From assembly GCF_001579045.1 (NCBI RefSeq), contig NZ_KQ970263.1:57408-121407 (forward strand): a stretch of DNA of 64,000 bases, given 5' to 3'. This stretch comes from Streptococcus mitis. GTDB lineage: Bacteria > Bacillota > Bacilli > Lactobacillales > Streptococcaceae. Shown piece by piece: positions 18,927-28,554 of this stretch (positions are counted from its first letter, which is position 1; every line of letters begins with the position of its first letter). The notes below the pieces were generated by a model. The model ran no database searches. It had not been told where the DNA came from and saw only the letters and a program-made list of their open reading frames with translations. The translations under genes and the position numbers were made by a program.

Positions 18927-19991
18927 TTAATAATTTTTAATCAAATCAACTGTTGAACGATCCAATTTTTTCACCAAGGCTTGCAAGAAAGCTTGAGCTT
19001 CTAAGAAGTCATCCATAGCGTAGAGGGTTTGGTGAGAATGGATATAACGAGCGCAAACACCGATTGTTGTAGATGGAACACCGCCATTTTTCAGATGAGC
19101 TGCGCCAGCGTCTGTTCCGCCTTTACCACAGTAGTATTGGTACTTGATACCAGATTCTTCAGCAGTTGTCAAAAGGAAATCCTTCATTCCTGGGAGAAGC
19201 AAGTGACCCGGATCGTAGAAACGAATCAAGGTTCCATCCCCAATTTTGCCTTGACCACCGTAGACATCACCAGCAGGTGAGCAATCAACTGCTAAGAAGA
19301 CTTCTGGATCAAACTTGGTTGTGGAAGTATGTGCACCACGGAGACCAACCTCTTCTTGGACATTAGAGCCAAGATAGAGTTCATTGCCAAGTTTTTGACC
19401 TGACAGAGCTTCCGCCAACTCGCTAACCATGAGCACACCGTAGCGGTTGTCCCAAGCTTTTGAGATGATATTTTTTTCATTGGCTGTCAAGATTGCAGAA
19501 CTATCTGGTACAATGGTATCACCAGGACGGATGCCAAAACTTTCTGCCTCAGCCTTGTCCGCAAAACCACCATCAAAAACGATATCGGCAATGGCTGGCA
19601 TGGTTGGTCCACCCTTTCCACGAGTCAAATGTGGCGGAACAGAGCCTGAAATCACTGGAATTTCACGACCATCACGAGTTAAGAGTTTGAAACGTTGGCT
19701 GCTAACTACCATGGGGTTCCAGCCACCGATTTCTACGACACGGAAGGTACCGTCTGGCTTAATCTCGCTGACCATAAAACCAACTTCATCCATGTGAGAA
19801 GCGACCAAGACACGCGGTGCATCCGCAGCTTCTGAATGTTTGATACCAAAAATACCGCCCAAGCCATCTGTCACTACTTCATCCACGTGCGGTGTCAACT
19901 TTTCACGAAGATAAGCACGGACAGGCGCTTCATGACCTGAGATAGCAGCAAGTTCTGTTACTTCTTTGATTTTTGAAAATAATGTTGTCAT
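18927..19991 (-). CDS. pepA: Glutamyl aminopeptidase (M42 family)
   Basis: 354 residues. M42 metal-site motifs are visible: VASHMDEVGFMV (His/Asp), KAWDNRYGV (bridging Asp), NVQEEVGLRGA (catalytic Glu and metal Glu), LAVDCSPAGD and YIHSHQTLY (His). It removes N-terminal Glu and Asp from peptides as a large cytoplasmic tetrahedral oligomer, helping nutrition from imported oligopeptides. The ATG is preceded by AAGGAAC. It is first in a short operon with the immunity-like gene. Confidence 0.94.
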   Translation of the reverse strand: MTTLFSKIKEVTELAAISGHEAPVRAYLREKLTPHVDEVVTDGLGGIFGIKHSEAADAPRVLVASHMDEVGFMVSEIKPDGTFRVVEIGGWNPMVVSSQRFKLLTRDGREIPVISGSVPPHLTRGKGGPTMPAIADIVFDGGFADKAEAESFGIRPGDTIVPDSSAILTANEKNIISKAWDNRYGVLMVSELAEALSGQKLGNELYLGSNVQEEVGLRGAHTSTTKFDPEVFLAVDCSPAGDVYGGQGKIGDGTLIRFYDPGHLLLPGMKDFLLTTAEESGIKYQYYCGKGGTDAGAAHLKNGGVPSTTIGVCARYIHSHQTLYAMDDFLEAQAFLQALVKKLDRSTVDLIKNY

Positions 19992-20227
19992 TTCAGTTCC
20001 TTCTTTCTTTCATCCATTTTACCACTTTTTATAGGAGAAGGATAGCGGGAAGGTGGATTTCTAAATTAGTATCTTAGTCCTGCTCTATCTTAGAAAAAGC
20101 TTGTATTTTCTTGCATGTGAGGTGAAATATAAGAACTATTCCAAGACCACCCAAACTATTAATTCCCAAACAAAAAACAATTCAATACTATATTTGTTCA
20201 ACTTTTCATGAAATTTACAGAAAATAG

Positions 20228-20256
20228 TTGACTTTCCTTCCCTCTTTCTTTAAAAT
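20228..20256 (+). promoter_or_regulatory. galE promoter
   Basis: TTGACT (20228-20233), a 17-bp spacer, TAAAAT (20251-20256), then AAAGGAAAA before the ATG. Nothing else recognisable lies in the ~290-bp gap from pepA. Confidence 0.78.
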
Positions 20257-20283
20257 AGTACAAAACTAGGAAAAGGAAAAATC

Positions 20284-21282
20284 ATGACCAAAACAATTCT
20301 TGTCACAGGTGGGGCTGGCTACATTGGCTCCCATACCGTTAAAGCTCTTTTAAATGCTGGCTATCAGGTACATGTTCTAGATAATCTCTCTACAGGAAAT
20401 CGAGCGGCTGTAGATAGTCGTGCTAGCTTTAAAGAACTGAATGTTTATGATGCTAGCGCCTTCAAAACTTATTTGGAAGAAAACAAGATTGACGCTGTTC
20501 TCCATTGTGCGGGTGAGATTGTTGTGAGCGAAAGTATTGAAAATCCAAGTAAATACTTCACTGCCAATGTTGCTGGTATGAACCAAGTTCTCAAAGTCTT
20601 ATCTGAAGTTGGCATTCAAAAAATCATGTTCTCTTCGACTGCTTCCCTCTATGGTAATAACTGTATTGACAAGCCAGCAACTGAAGATACCCTGCTCGAC
20701 CCTGTCAATCCTTATGCAGAGACAAAACTGATGGGTGAACGAATGATTTATTGGATGGCCAATCGCTACGACTGGAAATATGTCATTTTCCGTTACTTTA
20801 ATGTAGCTGGGGCTGAAATGGATGCTTCAAACGGTCTGCGAGTGAAAAATCCAACTCACATCATTCCAAATATCAACAAGACCGCATTGGAACAAAATGA
20901 TAGCCTAAAAATATTTGGAGATGACTACGATACGCGTGACGGTTCATGTATTCGTGATTACATTCATGTCTTGGATCTTGCACAGGCTCATGTTAAAGGA
21001 ATGAACTACCTCTTTCAAGAAAACAGTTCTTCTCAAATCTTTAACTTAGGAACTGAAAAAGGCTATACCGTCAAAGAAATCTTTAAAACTGCTGAAGAAT
21101 TACTGAATCAAAAAATACCACACGAAATTGTTGCTCGCCGTGCTGGTGACCCAGCTAGCGTCCTAGCAGACGCATCAAAAGCTAAAAAATATCTTGATTG
21201 GAAGGCTAGCTACTCCCTCGAAGATATTATTTTATCGGATTATCATTGGCGGGTTAAAGAAGGTAAAAACATTTTGGAATAA
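20284..21282 (+). CDS. galE: UDP-glucose 4-epimerase
   Basis: 332 residues of the extended SDR type. The NAD-binding GGAGYIGSHT is at residues 9-18, and the catalytic part is SSTASLYG ... YAETKLMGE (Ser/Tyr-xxx-Lys). C-terminal features are CIRDYIHVLDLAQAH and ARRAGDPASVLADASKA. It interconverts UDP-glucose and UDP-galactose for galactose use and capsule or wall polysaccharide. It stands alone, with its own promoter and a strong terminator. Confidence 0.95.
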   Translation: MTKTILVTGGAGYIGSHTVKALLNAGYQVHVLDNLSTGNRAAVDSRASFKELNVYDASAFKTYLEENKIDAVLHCAGEIVVSESIENPSKYFTANVAGMNQVLKVLSEVGIQKIMFSSTASLYGNNCIDKPATEDTLLDPVNPYAETKLMGERMIYWMANRYDWKYVIFRYFNVAGAEMDASNGLRVKNPTHIIPNINKTALEQNDSLKIFGDDYDTRDGSCIRDYIHVLDLAQAHVKGMNYLFQENSSSQIFNLGTEKGYTVKEIFKTAEELLNQKIPHEIVARRAGDPASVLADASKAKKYLDWKASYSLEDIILSDYHWRVKEGKNILE

Positions 21283-21306
21283 ATAGCAGAAACATCAATC
21301 ATAAAT

Positions 21307-21360
21307 AAAAACACAGATAGATGGCACTTGATAAATACCAAGTATCATCTATCTGTGTTT
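21307..21360. terminator. Strong terminator after galE
   Basis: AAAACACAGATAGATG and CATCTATCTGTGTTTT form a 16-bp stem, extended by CACTTG/CAAGT with small bulges. It is symmetrical, so it also faces transcription from the right. Confidence 0.9.
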
Positions 21361-21379
21361 TATACATTAGAATCCAATT

Positions 21380-21622
21380 TATACTCTTCGAAAATCTCTT
21401 CAAAGCACGTCAACATTGCCTTGCCGTATAGATGTTACTGACTTCGTCAGTTCTATCTGCAACCTCAAAATAGTATTTTGAGCTGACTTCGTCAGTTCTA
21501 TCTGCAACCTCAAAATAGTATTTTGAGCTGACTTCGTCAGTTCTATCCACAACCTCAAAACACTGTTTTGAGCAGCCTGCGGCTAGTTTCCTAGTTTGCT
21601 CTTTGATTTTCATTGAGTATTA
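21380..21622 (+). repeat. BOX element (A-B-B-B-C)
   Basis: Box A begins ATACTCTTCGAAAATCTC. Three successive B units contain CTGACTTCGTCAG and a CTCAAAATAGTATTTTGAG-type hairpin, and box C ends TTCATTGAGTATTA at 21622. The last three bases serve as the stop codon of yidD, which reads in from the right. The long ORFs inside this element are artefacts of its repeats. Confidence 0.93.
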
Positions 21623-21856
21623 TTTTGAATTTCTCTTTAAAGAAAAATGGTCTGGGACGGGGTCCTTACCTGTTTTCGACCAGGGGTGACAACGTAAAAT
21701 CCGAACCAAGCCCATCAAAACACCCTTGAAGCCATGTTTTTCAACAGCCTGAATCATATAATTTGAACAACTTGGCTCAAAGCGACAAGAGGGGGGAAAG
21801 GCGGGTGAGATAAAACGTTGGTAAAAGCGCACAGGCGCTATTAAAATTCGTTTCAT
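21620..21856 (-). CDS. yidD: YidD membrane protein insertion factor
   Basis: 78 residues. The hallmark is [28 protein letters not shown], with the conserved cysteines, and [16 protein letters not shown] further on. The N-terminal amphipathic helix holds it to the inner face of the membrane, where it assists YidC-dependent insertion. Its ATG overlaps the rluB stop by one base. The stop codon is supplied by the outermost bases of the BOX element, so the C-terminal residues may differ from those of relatives lacking this insertion. Confidence 0.93.
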   Translation of the reverse strand: MKRILIAPVRFYQRFISPAFPPSCRFEPSCSNYMIQAVEKHGFKGVLMGLVRILRCHPWSKTGKDPVPDHFSLKRNSK

Positions 21857-22578
21857 TATTTCTTGGTTACAGCCATGGTGTGTAGTTGGCTGATTTCTTT
21901 TTTATTAAGACGACGAGATTCTCCTGGACGGAGTCCTGTCAAGTCTAGGTGTCCAAAACGTGTCCGCGACAACTTGTCCACTTGAAGACCAACAGCTTCA
22001 AACATCTTTTTAACCTGATGGTTACGTCCTTCATGAATGGTCAACTGTACCACAGAGCGATTTTTAACTGGGTCCACTTTGAGAATTTCATAAACAGCTG
22101 GCTTGGTTTTCTTGCCATCAATCTCAAGACCACGGGTCAAGGGGCGAAGATTGTCCTTATTGGCCACACCTTTAACACGCGCGACATAAACCTTGTCAAT
22201 CTCATTACGAGGGTGAATCATCTCATCCGTAAAATCCCCATCATTGGTCAAAATCAAGACTCCTGATGTATCCCAGTCCAAACGACCTACAGGGTAGATG
22301 CGCTCTTTCACGTTGGGCAAGAGGTCGACAACCGTCTTGCGGCCCTTGTCATCTGTCACACTGGAAATGACACCGCGTGGTTTGTTAAGCAGATAATAGA
22401 CCTTTTCTTCGTTGTAGATAGGTTGACCTTCAACTTCGACCTTGTCGCCTGACTTGATAGTCGTTGCGAGTTCACGTACCACTTGGCCGTTAACCGTCAC
22501 CAAACCTTGCTTGATCAGCTCTTCTGCTTTTCTCCTACTGGCCACACCTGCGTGGGCAATATACTTATTGATTCTCAT
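21856..22578 (-). CDS. rluB: 23S rRNA pseudouridine synthase RluB-type
   Basis: 240 residues. An N-terminal S4 RNA-binding domain ([22 protein letters not shown]) is followed by the RsuA/RluB/E/F catalytic domain with [17 protein letters not shown], containing the catalytic Asp in the RLDxxTSG motif, and [16 protein letters not shown]. It modifies helix 89-region uridine of 23S rRNA by family assignment. It overlaps scpB at its 5' end by 14 nt and is part of the scpA-scpB-rluB-yidD run. Confidence 0.93.
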   Translation of the reverse strand: MRINKYIAHAGVASRRKAEELIKQGLVTVNGQVVRELATTIKSGDKVEVEGQPIYNEEKVYYLLNKPRGVISSVTDDKGRKTVVDLLPNVKERIYPVGRLDWDTSGVLILTNDGDFTDEMIHPRNEIDKVYVARVKGVANKDNLRPLTRGLEIDGKKTKPAVYEILKVDPVKNRSVVQLTIHEGRNHQVKKMFEAVGLQVDKLSRTRFGHLDLTGLRPGESRRLNKKEISQLHTMAVTKK

Positions 22579-23134
22579 CTTCTTCTATCCTTTCACCAAA
22601 TAATTGGCTTTCTTGGGCTTGAATCTCAAGCTCATCAATCACTGGTAATTCTTCCAAATGGTTCATTCCCATGTAATCTAGGAAATAATCTGTTGTCACA
22701 TAGAGGTTGGGGCGACCCAACACTTCTTTTTTCCCGTCTTCTCGGATCAAGTCAAAGGCCTGCAACTTTGCCAAGGCCCCACTCGAGTTGACCCCACGGA
22801 TGGCATCAATTTCTATCCGTGTGATGGGTTGTTTGTAGGCAATGATGGACAAAGTTTCAAGGGCAGCCCGAGATAAACTCTGGTTGATAGGTGCCTTAGA
22901 GTATTCCTTCAAAATCTCTGCAAATTGTGGCTTGGTCACCAATCTATAAGCTCCACCAGTCTCAATCAGATCCAAACTGGAATCTGGGTCCTTTTCATAC
23001 TTCTGGGCTAATTTTTCTAAACTCTGTTGGATACCTGTCGGTGGCAGAGAGAGGAGTTCAGCTAACTGGCGGACTCTAATCCCATCTTCACCCGCTACAA
23101 ACAAGAGCGCTTCTATTTTTGCTAAAGTACTCAT
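22565..23134 (-). CDS. scpB: Segregation and condensation protein B
   Basis: 189 residues made of two winged-helix domains ([45 protein letters not shown]) and the conserved [18 protein letters not shown]. As a dimer it joins ScpA and SMC in the condensin complex that organises and segregates the chromosome. It lies 18 nt after scpA and overlaps rluB, so it is translationally coupled in the operon. Confidence 0.95.
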   Translation of the reverse strand: MSTLAKIEALLFVAGEDGIRVRQLAELLSLPPTGIQQSLEKLAQKYEKDPDSSLDLIETGGAYRLVTKPQFAEILKEYSKAPINQSLSRAALETLSIIAYKQPITRIEIDAIRGVNSSGALAKLQAFDLIREDGKKEVLGRPNLYVTTDYFLDYMGMNHLEELPVIDELEIQAQESQLFGERIEEDENQ

Positions 23135-23152
23135 CTTTCCTCTCTATCAAGT

Positions 23153-23881
23153 CTAGCTTTGAGGCACTTGACTTTCTTCCTTCTTTTCCATGAGATAGAT
23201 ATCTCCGAAACTCTCCTCTTGCACAAGGATCAGCTCCTGGGTTTTGATTAACTCTAGGGTTGCCAAAAAGAGGGTGATGACCTCTTGGACATTCTGGGCT
23301 TCCTTAAACAAATCCTGCAAGCGCAATTGATCTCGTCCAGTCAAGGACTCTTTCACGATAACCATCATGTCCTCAATCTTATACTCATCCCGCAAGATAG
23401 TCGTGTGATTCTGTGCAAACTCCTCTTTTTTCTTGGCTAGGATATTTGAAAAAGCCAAAAAGAGGTCAATGGTCGTCTTGTCATGAACAAGCTCCGCATC
23501 TTCGTAAATCAACTCTGTCGGCGCTTTGGAATAGTGCTGGGCCCGTTCTTGGTGCTTGGCTTCCAAGTGCTCCCCCAAGAGCTTGAACTTGCGGTATTCT
23601 TCGATTTGAGAGAGGAGGTCCTGCTCCAGGTCATCCTCCAAGTCTGTCACTTCTGCTACCTTTGGCAAGAGCTTGCGGCTTTTAATCAACATTAGCTGAC
23701 TGGCCATAACCATGTACTCCCCTGTCACTTCCAGACGCATGGCCTGCAGGGTTGAGACATAGGCTAGGTACTGTTCGATGACTTCCGTAATAGGCACATC
23801 GTAGATATCCATCTGGTACTTAGAAACCAGATGCAAGAGCAAGTCCAGGGGCCCTTCAAAATCCTTTAATTTAATATCCAT
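23153..23881 (-). CDS. scpA: Segregation and condensation protein A (kleisin)
   Basis: 242 residues. The kleisin N-terminus [24 protein letters not shown] is diagnostic. A charged, helical middle follows, and a C-terminal winged helix ([25 protein letters not shown]) binds the SMC head. It works with ScpB and SMC. Its ATG overlaps the xerD-like stop by 1 nt. Confidence 0.95.
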   Translation of the reverse strand: MDIKLKDFEGPLDLLLHLVSKYQMDIYDVPITEVIEQYLAYVSTLQAMRLEVTGEYMVMASQLMLIKSRKLLPKVAEVTDLEDDLEQDLLSQIEEYRKFKLLGEHLEAKHQERAQHYSKAPTELIYEDAELVHDKTTIDLFLAFSNILAKKKEEFAQNHTTILRDEYKIEDMMVIVKESLTGRDQLRLQDLFKEAQNVQEVITLFLATLELIKTQELILVQEESFGDIYLMEKKEESQVPQS

Positions 23882-24615
23882 TATCTATATTTTTCTAAGG
23901 TCAGGACTGTTTTTAATCCTAATTTTTTTGCAATTTCGTACAAATCGACCTTGTTTTCAATTTGTCGTAGAATGAATTGTTCCCGTAGGGCTTGAGCTGA
24001 TAAGGATGGAAAACCTTTCTCCTTGACAAAGGACTCTAGCTGACGAAAGGCCCACTGACGGGAATAGGCTTTCCCTCCCCTTTCAAAAAGATAGGTCTGC
24101 CCCATCAATGGTTCCAATTCTGAAAGCAAGGTTGTAGGAATGGTGACAATCCTCTGTTGGGAAGCCTTCTGGATTCGCAACACCTGAAAGTCCAGATTGA
24201 TGTCCGCAACCTTGAGAGCTAAAATCTCACTCGGCAAGAGCCCCATTTCCAAGATAAGTAGAGCCAGTAAACGCCCCTCTGGATAATTACTTTCCTGCCA
24301 AAAAGAGTCTAGGTTTAACAATTCTGGCTTTGCTGTCTTCTTTTCAGCTTGTTTGGTTAATTCCAAGCGGTAAAAGCTATCCACTTCTCCTTTTTGATAG
24401 AGAAAGTAGAGAAATTGATTACAGGCCGAAATCTTTCGCTTCTGGGCGCTGATTTTTAGATTGGCTAGTTGGACTTGGTAAATCTTAAGACTGGTCTCAG
24501 AAATCCGCTCGCCTACAATGTCTAAAAATTGCTCCAAATCATACTTATAGGACTGCTTGGAATTGGCAGATAAGCCCTGCTTTTCCTCTAAAAAGGCTGA
24601 AATCCTGTCTCTCAT
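23881..24615 (-). CDS. XerD-like tyrosine recombinase homologue
   Basis: 244 residues from ATG 24613-24615, chosen because it overlaps the stop of the CBS gene as ATGA; another ATG lies two codons upstream. The N-terminal SAM-like domain ([24 protein letters not shown]) and C-terminal catalytic fold are recognisable, and the last residues LEKYR keep the tyrosine. The first catalytic arginine (normally GLRxSE) is replaced in MGLLPSEI, and the HxxR motif appears as ALREQF without the histidine. It is unlikely to be an active dif recombinase. This is a known streptococcal family encoded beside scpAB. Confidence 0.85.
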   Translation of the reverse strand: MRDRISAFLEEKQGLSANSKQSYKYDLEQFLDIVGERISETSLKIYQVQLANLKISAQKRKISACNQFLYFLYQKGEVDSFYRLELTKQAEKKTAKPELLNLDSFWQESNYPEGRLLALLILEMGLLPSEILALKVADINLDFQVLRIQKASQQRIVTIPTTLLSELEPLMGQTYLFERGGKAYSRQWAFRQLESFVKEKGFPSLSAQALREQFILRQIENKVDLYEIAKKLGLKTVLTLEKYR

Positions 24616-25073
24616 TTGCATCGAATCTCATATTCCTTACTAAAGTCATGCAAGAGAGCATTGACAGCCTTGAGGATGGACTTACGCGTAATAATCCCTT
24701 GGAAAATACCTTCTGCGTCCACAACTGGTAAGAAAGACTCATCTACCAGCTTGTGCAAGACCTCCGTAATGGTAAAATCAGGCGAAACAACCGCTACGTC
24801 CCTTTTCGTCATATGAACGATATCCGTATCCGCCATGATTTCTGGGCTCAAGTCATGCTCCATCTGATAAGCCATAATATCTCTGAGCCCAATCGTCCCA
24901 ACAAACTGTTTTTCATCTGTCACAACGGGAACACGGGTATAGGTCATCTGACTAAGCAAGAGGGTTGCATGATCCGCATTGTGGGTATCAATCAACACAG
25001 CTAGATTTTCAGCAGGAGTCAAAAAAGTTTCTTCTTGCCCCAACAAGAAAGTCTCAAACTCCTTGGCAATCAT
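24612..25073 (-). CDS. cbpB: CBS-domain protein (CbpB/DarB type)
   Basis: 153 residues formed by a tandem CBS pair (HATLLLSQMTYTRVPVVTDEKQFVGTIGLRD; DFTITEVLHKLVDESFLPVVDAEGIFQGIITRKS). It matches the stand-alone CbpB/DarB (YkuL) family, whose members bind cyclic di-AMP and, in relatives, control the (p)ppGpp synthetase Rel. Ligand and partner here are inferred. It overlaps the phosphoesterase stop by 4 nt and the XerD-like start by 4 nt. Confidence 0.8.
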   Translation of the reverse strand: MIAKEFETFLLGQEETFLTPAENLAVLIDTHNADHATLLLSQMTYTRVPVVTDEKQFVGTIGLRDIMAYQMEHDLSPEIMADTDIVHMTKRDVAVVSPDFTITEVLHKLVDESFLPVVDAEGIFQGIITRKSILKAVNALLHDFSKEYEIRCK

Positions 25074-25591
25074 CGGCTAAACTCCTTGGACAAGCCCGGA
25101 TACACCTCATGGTCTCGTGTCAAAAAGTCCACTTTGAAGTAACTATCATCAATCTCCACACGAGCATAAAGACATTCTCTGACGGTACCACGTGGTTGAC
25201 TGATGGAACCTGGATTTAGAAAGAGAGTCTTACCTTCCATCCAAGCACTTGGCACATGCAAGTGACCATAAAGGCAGATATCGGCCTCTTCCTCCTGAGC
25301 CCAGTAGTCCAACTTTTGAAAGTTGAAATTAATGTCAAACAAGTGGCCATGAGTTTGGATAATCTTGGTCGAACCAAGCTCGGTCACCAAACGTTCTGGA
25401 TAGCCGGCATAGAAGTCCATGTTCCCTTTAACAACGCGGATGCCTTCCCAAAAGGGAGAATCAGGACGCAGTTCAGAATCGCCATTATGAAAAACGGCAT
25501 CAACTTTGCCTACATAGCGATCACGGATTTCTTCCACAATCAAGCTATCGCCATGAGAATCGCTCATTACAATGATGGTTTGCTTTGCCAT
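25070..25591 (-). CDS. Metallophosphoesterase (YfcE/MJ0936 type)
   Basis: 173 residues. Metal-site motifs occur in order: MSDSHGD (DxH), HNGDSE (GD), KGNMD (GNxD), THGH and YGHLHVP (GHxH), then [11 protein letters not shown]. The family hydrolyses phosphodiesters in the cytoplasm with Mn or Ni. The physiological substrate is not known. It overlaps rdgB at its start by 25 nt, the ATG lying inside the rdgB coding end. Confidence 0.9.
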   Translation of the reverse strand: MAKQTIIVMSDSHGDSLIVEEIRDRYVGKVDAVFHNGDSELRPDSPFWEGIRVVKGNMDFYAGYPERLVTELGSTKIIQTHGHLFDINFNFQKLDYWAQEEEADICLYGHLHVPSAWMEGKTLFLNPGSISQPRGTVRECLYARVEIDDSYFKVDFLTRDHEVYPGLSKEFSR

Positions 25592-26538
25592 GATGGAAAT
25601 ACCTCCAAAAGTTTCTTAACGGCTAAGGCACGGTGAGATTGACTATTTTTTTCTTCAAGGGTTAACTCAGCTGAGGACTTGCCTGTCTCTCCTACAAGGA
25701 AGAGAGGATCGTAACCAAATCCATTTTCACCCTTGGGTTCAAAGTTAATGTAGCCAGGCCAGTCTGCTTCAACAACCAAACTTTCCTTGTTTGGACTGGC
25801 TACGACTAGGGTTGTATGGAATTGAGCCGAGCGGTCCTTGAGTTCAAAGACCATGGCCAATTCGTGCAAGAGTTTGGCATTGTTTTCACGGTCAGTAGCT
25901 CCCACACCTGCGAAACGAGCTGACCAGACACCTGGCAAGCCACCAAGGACATCGACTTTGAGACCTGAGTCATCTGCCAAAACCATCTTGCCCGTTAATT
26001 GAGAAATGGTTTCTGCCTTGAGATGGGCATTTTCTTCGAAGGTCATGCCTGTTTCAGCTACTTCAGGCAGGTCAGGATAGTCATTAAGATTTTCCACATC
26101 GTAGCCTAACTTATCAAAGATAGCTCGGAACTCCTTGGTCTTGCCTTCGTTTCGAGTCGCAATCAATAAGGTTTCTCTGACCTTGCTTGTCTCAAAGAAA
26201 TCATGAACATTGACCCCTTCTTTAGGCAATGCTACATGCAGGAGTTGCCCATTTTCAATCAAGAGAAAAGCTCCCTGACGTTGGATGACTTCCAGATTTC
26301 GTCCCATTTCTTGGTTGAGGATATCTACCACAAAAGACAATAAACGGTAGAGAGAACCATAGCGTAAAACAGTAACAGAAACAGGAAAACCTCGATCCTC
26401 ATCTCGAAATCTTTGGGCAAACTCAAATAGAGGAAAATCCAAGTCTTCATCAGTCAATGTCCGGACACCACCAAAAATACTATATGATCCGACATACCAG
26501 TCCTGGTCATCCTTATATTCATAAATTTTATTTGTCAT
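25567..26538 (-). CDS. rdgB: RdgB/HAM1 nucleotide pyrophosphatase with N-terminal extension
   Basis: 323 residues from ATG 26536-26538, which overlaps the murI TGA as ATGA; the longer frame lacks support. Residues ~125-323 are the RdgB/HAM1 enzyme ([52 protein letters not shown]), which removes dITP, dXTP and XTP. The first ~120 residues are a streptococcal extension of unknown role that I cannot place in a family. murI-rdgB coupling is normal in streptococci. Confidence 0.92.
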   Translation of the reverse strand: MTNKIYEYKDDQDWYVGSYSIFGGVRTLTDEDLDFPLFEFAQRFRDEDRGFPVSVTVLRYGSLYRLLSFVVDILNQEMGRNLEVIQRQGAFLLIENGQLLHVALPKEGVNVHDFFETSKVRETLLIATRNEGKTKEFRAIFDKLGYDVENLNDYPDLPEVAETGMTFEENAHLKAETISQLTGKMVLADDSGLKVDVLGGLPGVWSARFAGVGATDRENNAKLLHELAMVFELKDRSAQFHTTLVVASPNKESLVVEADWPGYINFEPKGENGFGYDPLFLVGETGKSSAELTLEEKNSQSHRALAVKKLLEVFPSWQSKPSL

Positions 26539-27329
26539 AATTCTACATGCTCCACATGAATTTCTTTTTCCAGCCATTCTTCACCAATTTGTGCAAAACT
26601 TTGGCTGCTAGCTGTTGTGTAAAAACGGTGTTGGAGTGGTCCAGCATCGCGACCACGATTGATTTCAAAATAATTAAGTAAGACTGAGATATCTCGTACG
26701 CACTCTGCTCCACTATCAATGAGTTGAACCTTTGGTCCCATGACATTTTGAATAATGGGTCTGAGGAGCGGATAATGGGTACAGCCCAAAATCAGGCTAT
26801 CCACCTTTCCAACCAAGGGACGCAGGGTTTCATAGACCACTTTCTTGGTAACACTGGTTGACAGGGCACCTGACTCGACCAAGGGGGCAAACTTGGGACA
26901 AGCCAAACTCTCCACCTGTAAGTCAGGATCCAAATCATGGATTTTCTGACGGTAGATATCTGATTGTACCGTCATAGGCGTTCCAATCACTCCGATTTTC
27001 CCACCTTGACTGGACTTGATAGCTGCCGAAGCTCCTGGCAAAATAACACCTAGGACAGGAATATCTAGTTGAGCCTTAATTTCTTCCCAGACGACGGCAG
27101 TCGCAGTATTACAAGCAATGACAATCATTTTGACATCCTTGGTCAAAAGAAAGTTGACCAACTGCCAAGTATATTCACGAATTTGCTCAGCAGGACGGGG
27201 CCCATAAGGCGCCCGTGCCGAATCTCCAATATAGACGATTTCTTCATGGGGAAGCTGGCGCATGAGCTCGCGCACAACGGTCAAGCCCCCGACACCCGAA
27301 TCCAAAAAACCAATCGGTCGATTATCCAT
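26535..27329 (-). CDS. murI: Glutamate racemase
   Basis: 264 residues. Catalytic cysteines lie in [10 protein letters not shown] and LGCTHYPLL, with the substrate motif DSGVGGLTV at residues 10-18 and [11 protein letters not shown]. It supplies D-glutamate for peptidoglycan. It is the first gene of the murI-rdgB-phosphoesterase-cbpB-xerD-scpA-scpB-rluB-yidD run, all on one strand with overlaps. Confidence 0.96.
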   Translation of the reverse strand: MDNRPIGFLDSGVGGLTVVRELMRQLPHEEIVYIGDSARAPYGPRPAEQIREYTWQLVNFLLTKDVKMIVIACNTATAVVWEEIKAQLDIPVLGVILPGASAAIKSSQGGKIGVIGTPMTVQSDIYRQKIHDLDPDLQVESLACPKFAPLVESGALSTSVTKKVVYETLRPLVGKVDSLILGCTHYPLLRPIIQNVMGPKVQLIDSGAECVRDISVLLNYFEINRGRDAGPLQHRFYTTASSQSFAQIGEEWLEKEIHVEHVEL

Positions 27330-27495
27330 ACAGTCTTCTTTCTAGTCTTTTTTCTGATTGATAGCTCATTATGATTACTTGTCTCTATGAACTGAATGGC
27401 AGCCTAAGCAACAACTATCTCTCTTAATCATAATCAAATATCAATAGAATGCAAGGAAAAAGTCTCATCCCTAAACCATAACCAACATAGTGAGA

Positions 27496-27519
27496 AGTCT
27501 GGAACTTTCATCCCAGACT
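27496..27519. terminator. Hairpin upstream of murI, end of the UPF0154 gene
   Basis: AGTCTGG (27496-27502) and CCAGACT (27513-27519) form a 7-bp stem with T residues on the + side. Nothing else recognisable lies between 27330 and 27528. Confidence 0.55.
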
Positions 27520-27528
27520 TTTCCTTAT

Positions 27529-27777
27529 TTATTTTTTCTTTTTATTGTTAGCAAGGGCTGCTTTTTGTTGGCGGATGATTTGGTGGTAAACTTGTTGTAC
27601 CTTAGCTTCGCTTGGTTTTTGACCATTTGCACTCAAAAGAGTACGAACTGCTTCAGCATTCAAACGTGGGTTGTCAGCGAATTCTTTTTCAATTTGCTTA
27701 CGAACCAAGTACATTCCTCCAAGAGCTCCTCCTAGAAAAGCTAGCACAATCAATACAATTGCTAATAGTAAATCCAT
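27529..27777 (-). CDS. UPF0154 family small membrane protein
   Basis: 82 residues from ATG 27775-27777, which has AGGAG 7 nt upstream; an adjacent ATG is one codon earlier, and the longer frame has no site. One N-terminal span ([20 protein letters not shown]) is followed by the conserved [24 protein letters not shown] segment and a lysine-rich tail. It is the YneF/UPF0154 family, widespread in Firmicutes, function unknown. It lies between murI and the glucosidase remnant, as in pneumococci. Confidence 0.88.
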
Positions 27778-27897
27778 CATTTTTCTCCTGTTTCTTTTTG
27801 AGTCTCTTTCATTATACCATAAACTAGCCACCCTGACCAGTTTGTTCTACACTTTCAGGGAGGGAATAGATAGCAAAAAGAGGGCTCCTTACTGAGT

Positions 27898-28479
27898 TTA
27901 ATTTACATAGATAGCCAGTGTTTGATAAGGTTTGAGTAAAATTTTTTCAGACACTTCTGCATCTTCATAGTTTGAAAGCAAAATTTGTCCATTTTGGTAG
28001 GTTACTGGTAAGTCGATTTCCACTTCTGTGGCATAAAAGTTATTGAGCACTAGCAACTTTTGATCCTCATACTGGCGTTCAAAAGCATAGACTTGTTTGC
28101 TATCTTCAAAGGCTGGTTTGTAACTTCCTTCTGAGATGATAGGCATTTCTTTGCGAAGTCGAATCAAGTCTTGATAGAAGGTGAAAATCGGGCCTTGGAT
28201 TTCATTTTCAACGTTGATGTGAGGGTAGGATTTTCCTGCCTTGAGCCAAGGTGTGCCTACTGTGAATCCTGCATTTTCAGAAACATCCCACTGCATGGGA
28301 ATTCGTGAATTATCACGCGACTTAGCCTGAATAATCAGGAAGGCTTCTTCCTGACTCTTCCCTTCCTCCAAGAGCATCTGATAAGCATTGAGCGATTCGA
28401 CATCCACATAATCAGCCATTGAATCATAGTCTGGGGCAATCATCCCGATTTCCTTACCCATATAGATATAAGGTGTCCC
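27898..28479 (-). pseudogene. C-terminal remnant of a GH13 oligo-1,6-/dextran glucosidase
   Basis: Only the last third of a ~540-residue GH13 enzyme is left. Homology begins at GTPYIYMGKEIGM, continues through SRDNSRIPMQWD and the C-terminal beta domain (LLVLNNFYATEVEIDLP) to the normal end. Upstream of GTPYIY the frame reads into unrelated sequence, so the catalytic barrel with its Asp and Glu residues is missing. In pneumococci a trehalose-locus glucosidase occupies this place between UPF0154 and ami. Deletion or replacement by the neighbouring ABC transporter is inferred. A truncated protein from the internal ATG at 28461 could not be catalytic. Confidence 0.88.
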
Positions 28480-28520
28480 ACAAGAATTTCTATTTGTAGA
28501 TTTTGCAAAACGTAAGAAAT

Positions 28521-28550
28521 AAAAGACTGAGACACTAGATCTCAGCCTTT
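28521..28550 (-). terminator. Terminator of the tryptophan-type ABC operon
   Basis: Minus strand GGCTGAGAT pairs with GTCTCAGTC around a 4-nt loop, followed by TTTTATTT, directly after the ATPase stop. Confidence 0.75.
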
Positions 28551-28554
28551 TTCT

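Noticed and set aside
21410-21613. 67-codon frame with repeated VxDRTDEVSS(K/N) blocks
   Set aside because: It lies wholly inside the BOX element; the peptide repeats simply mirror the three B units.
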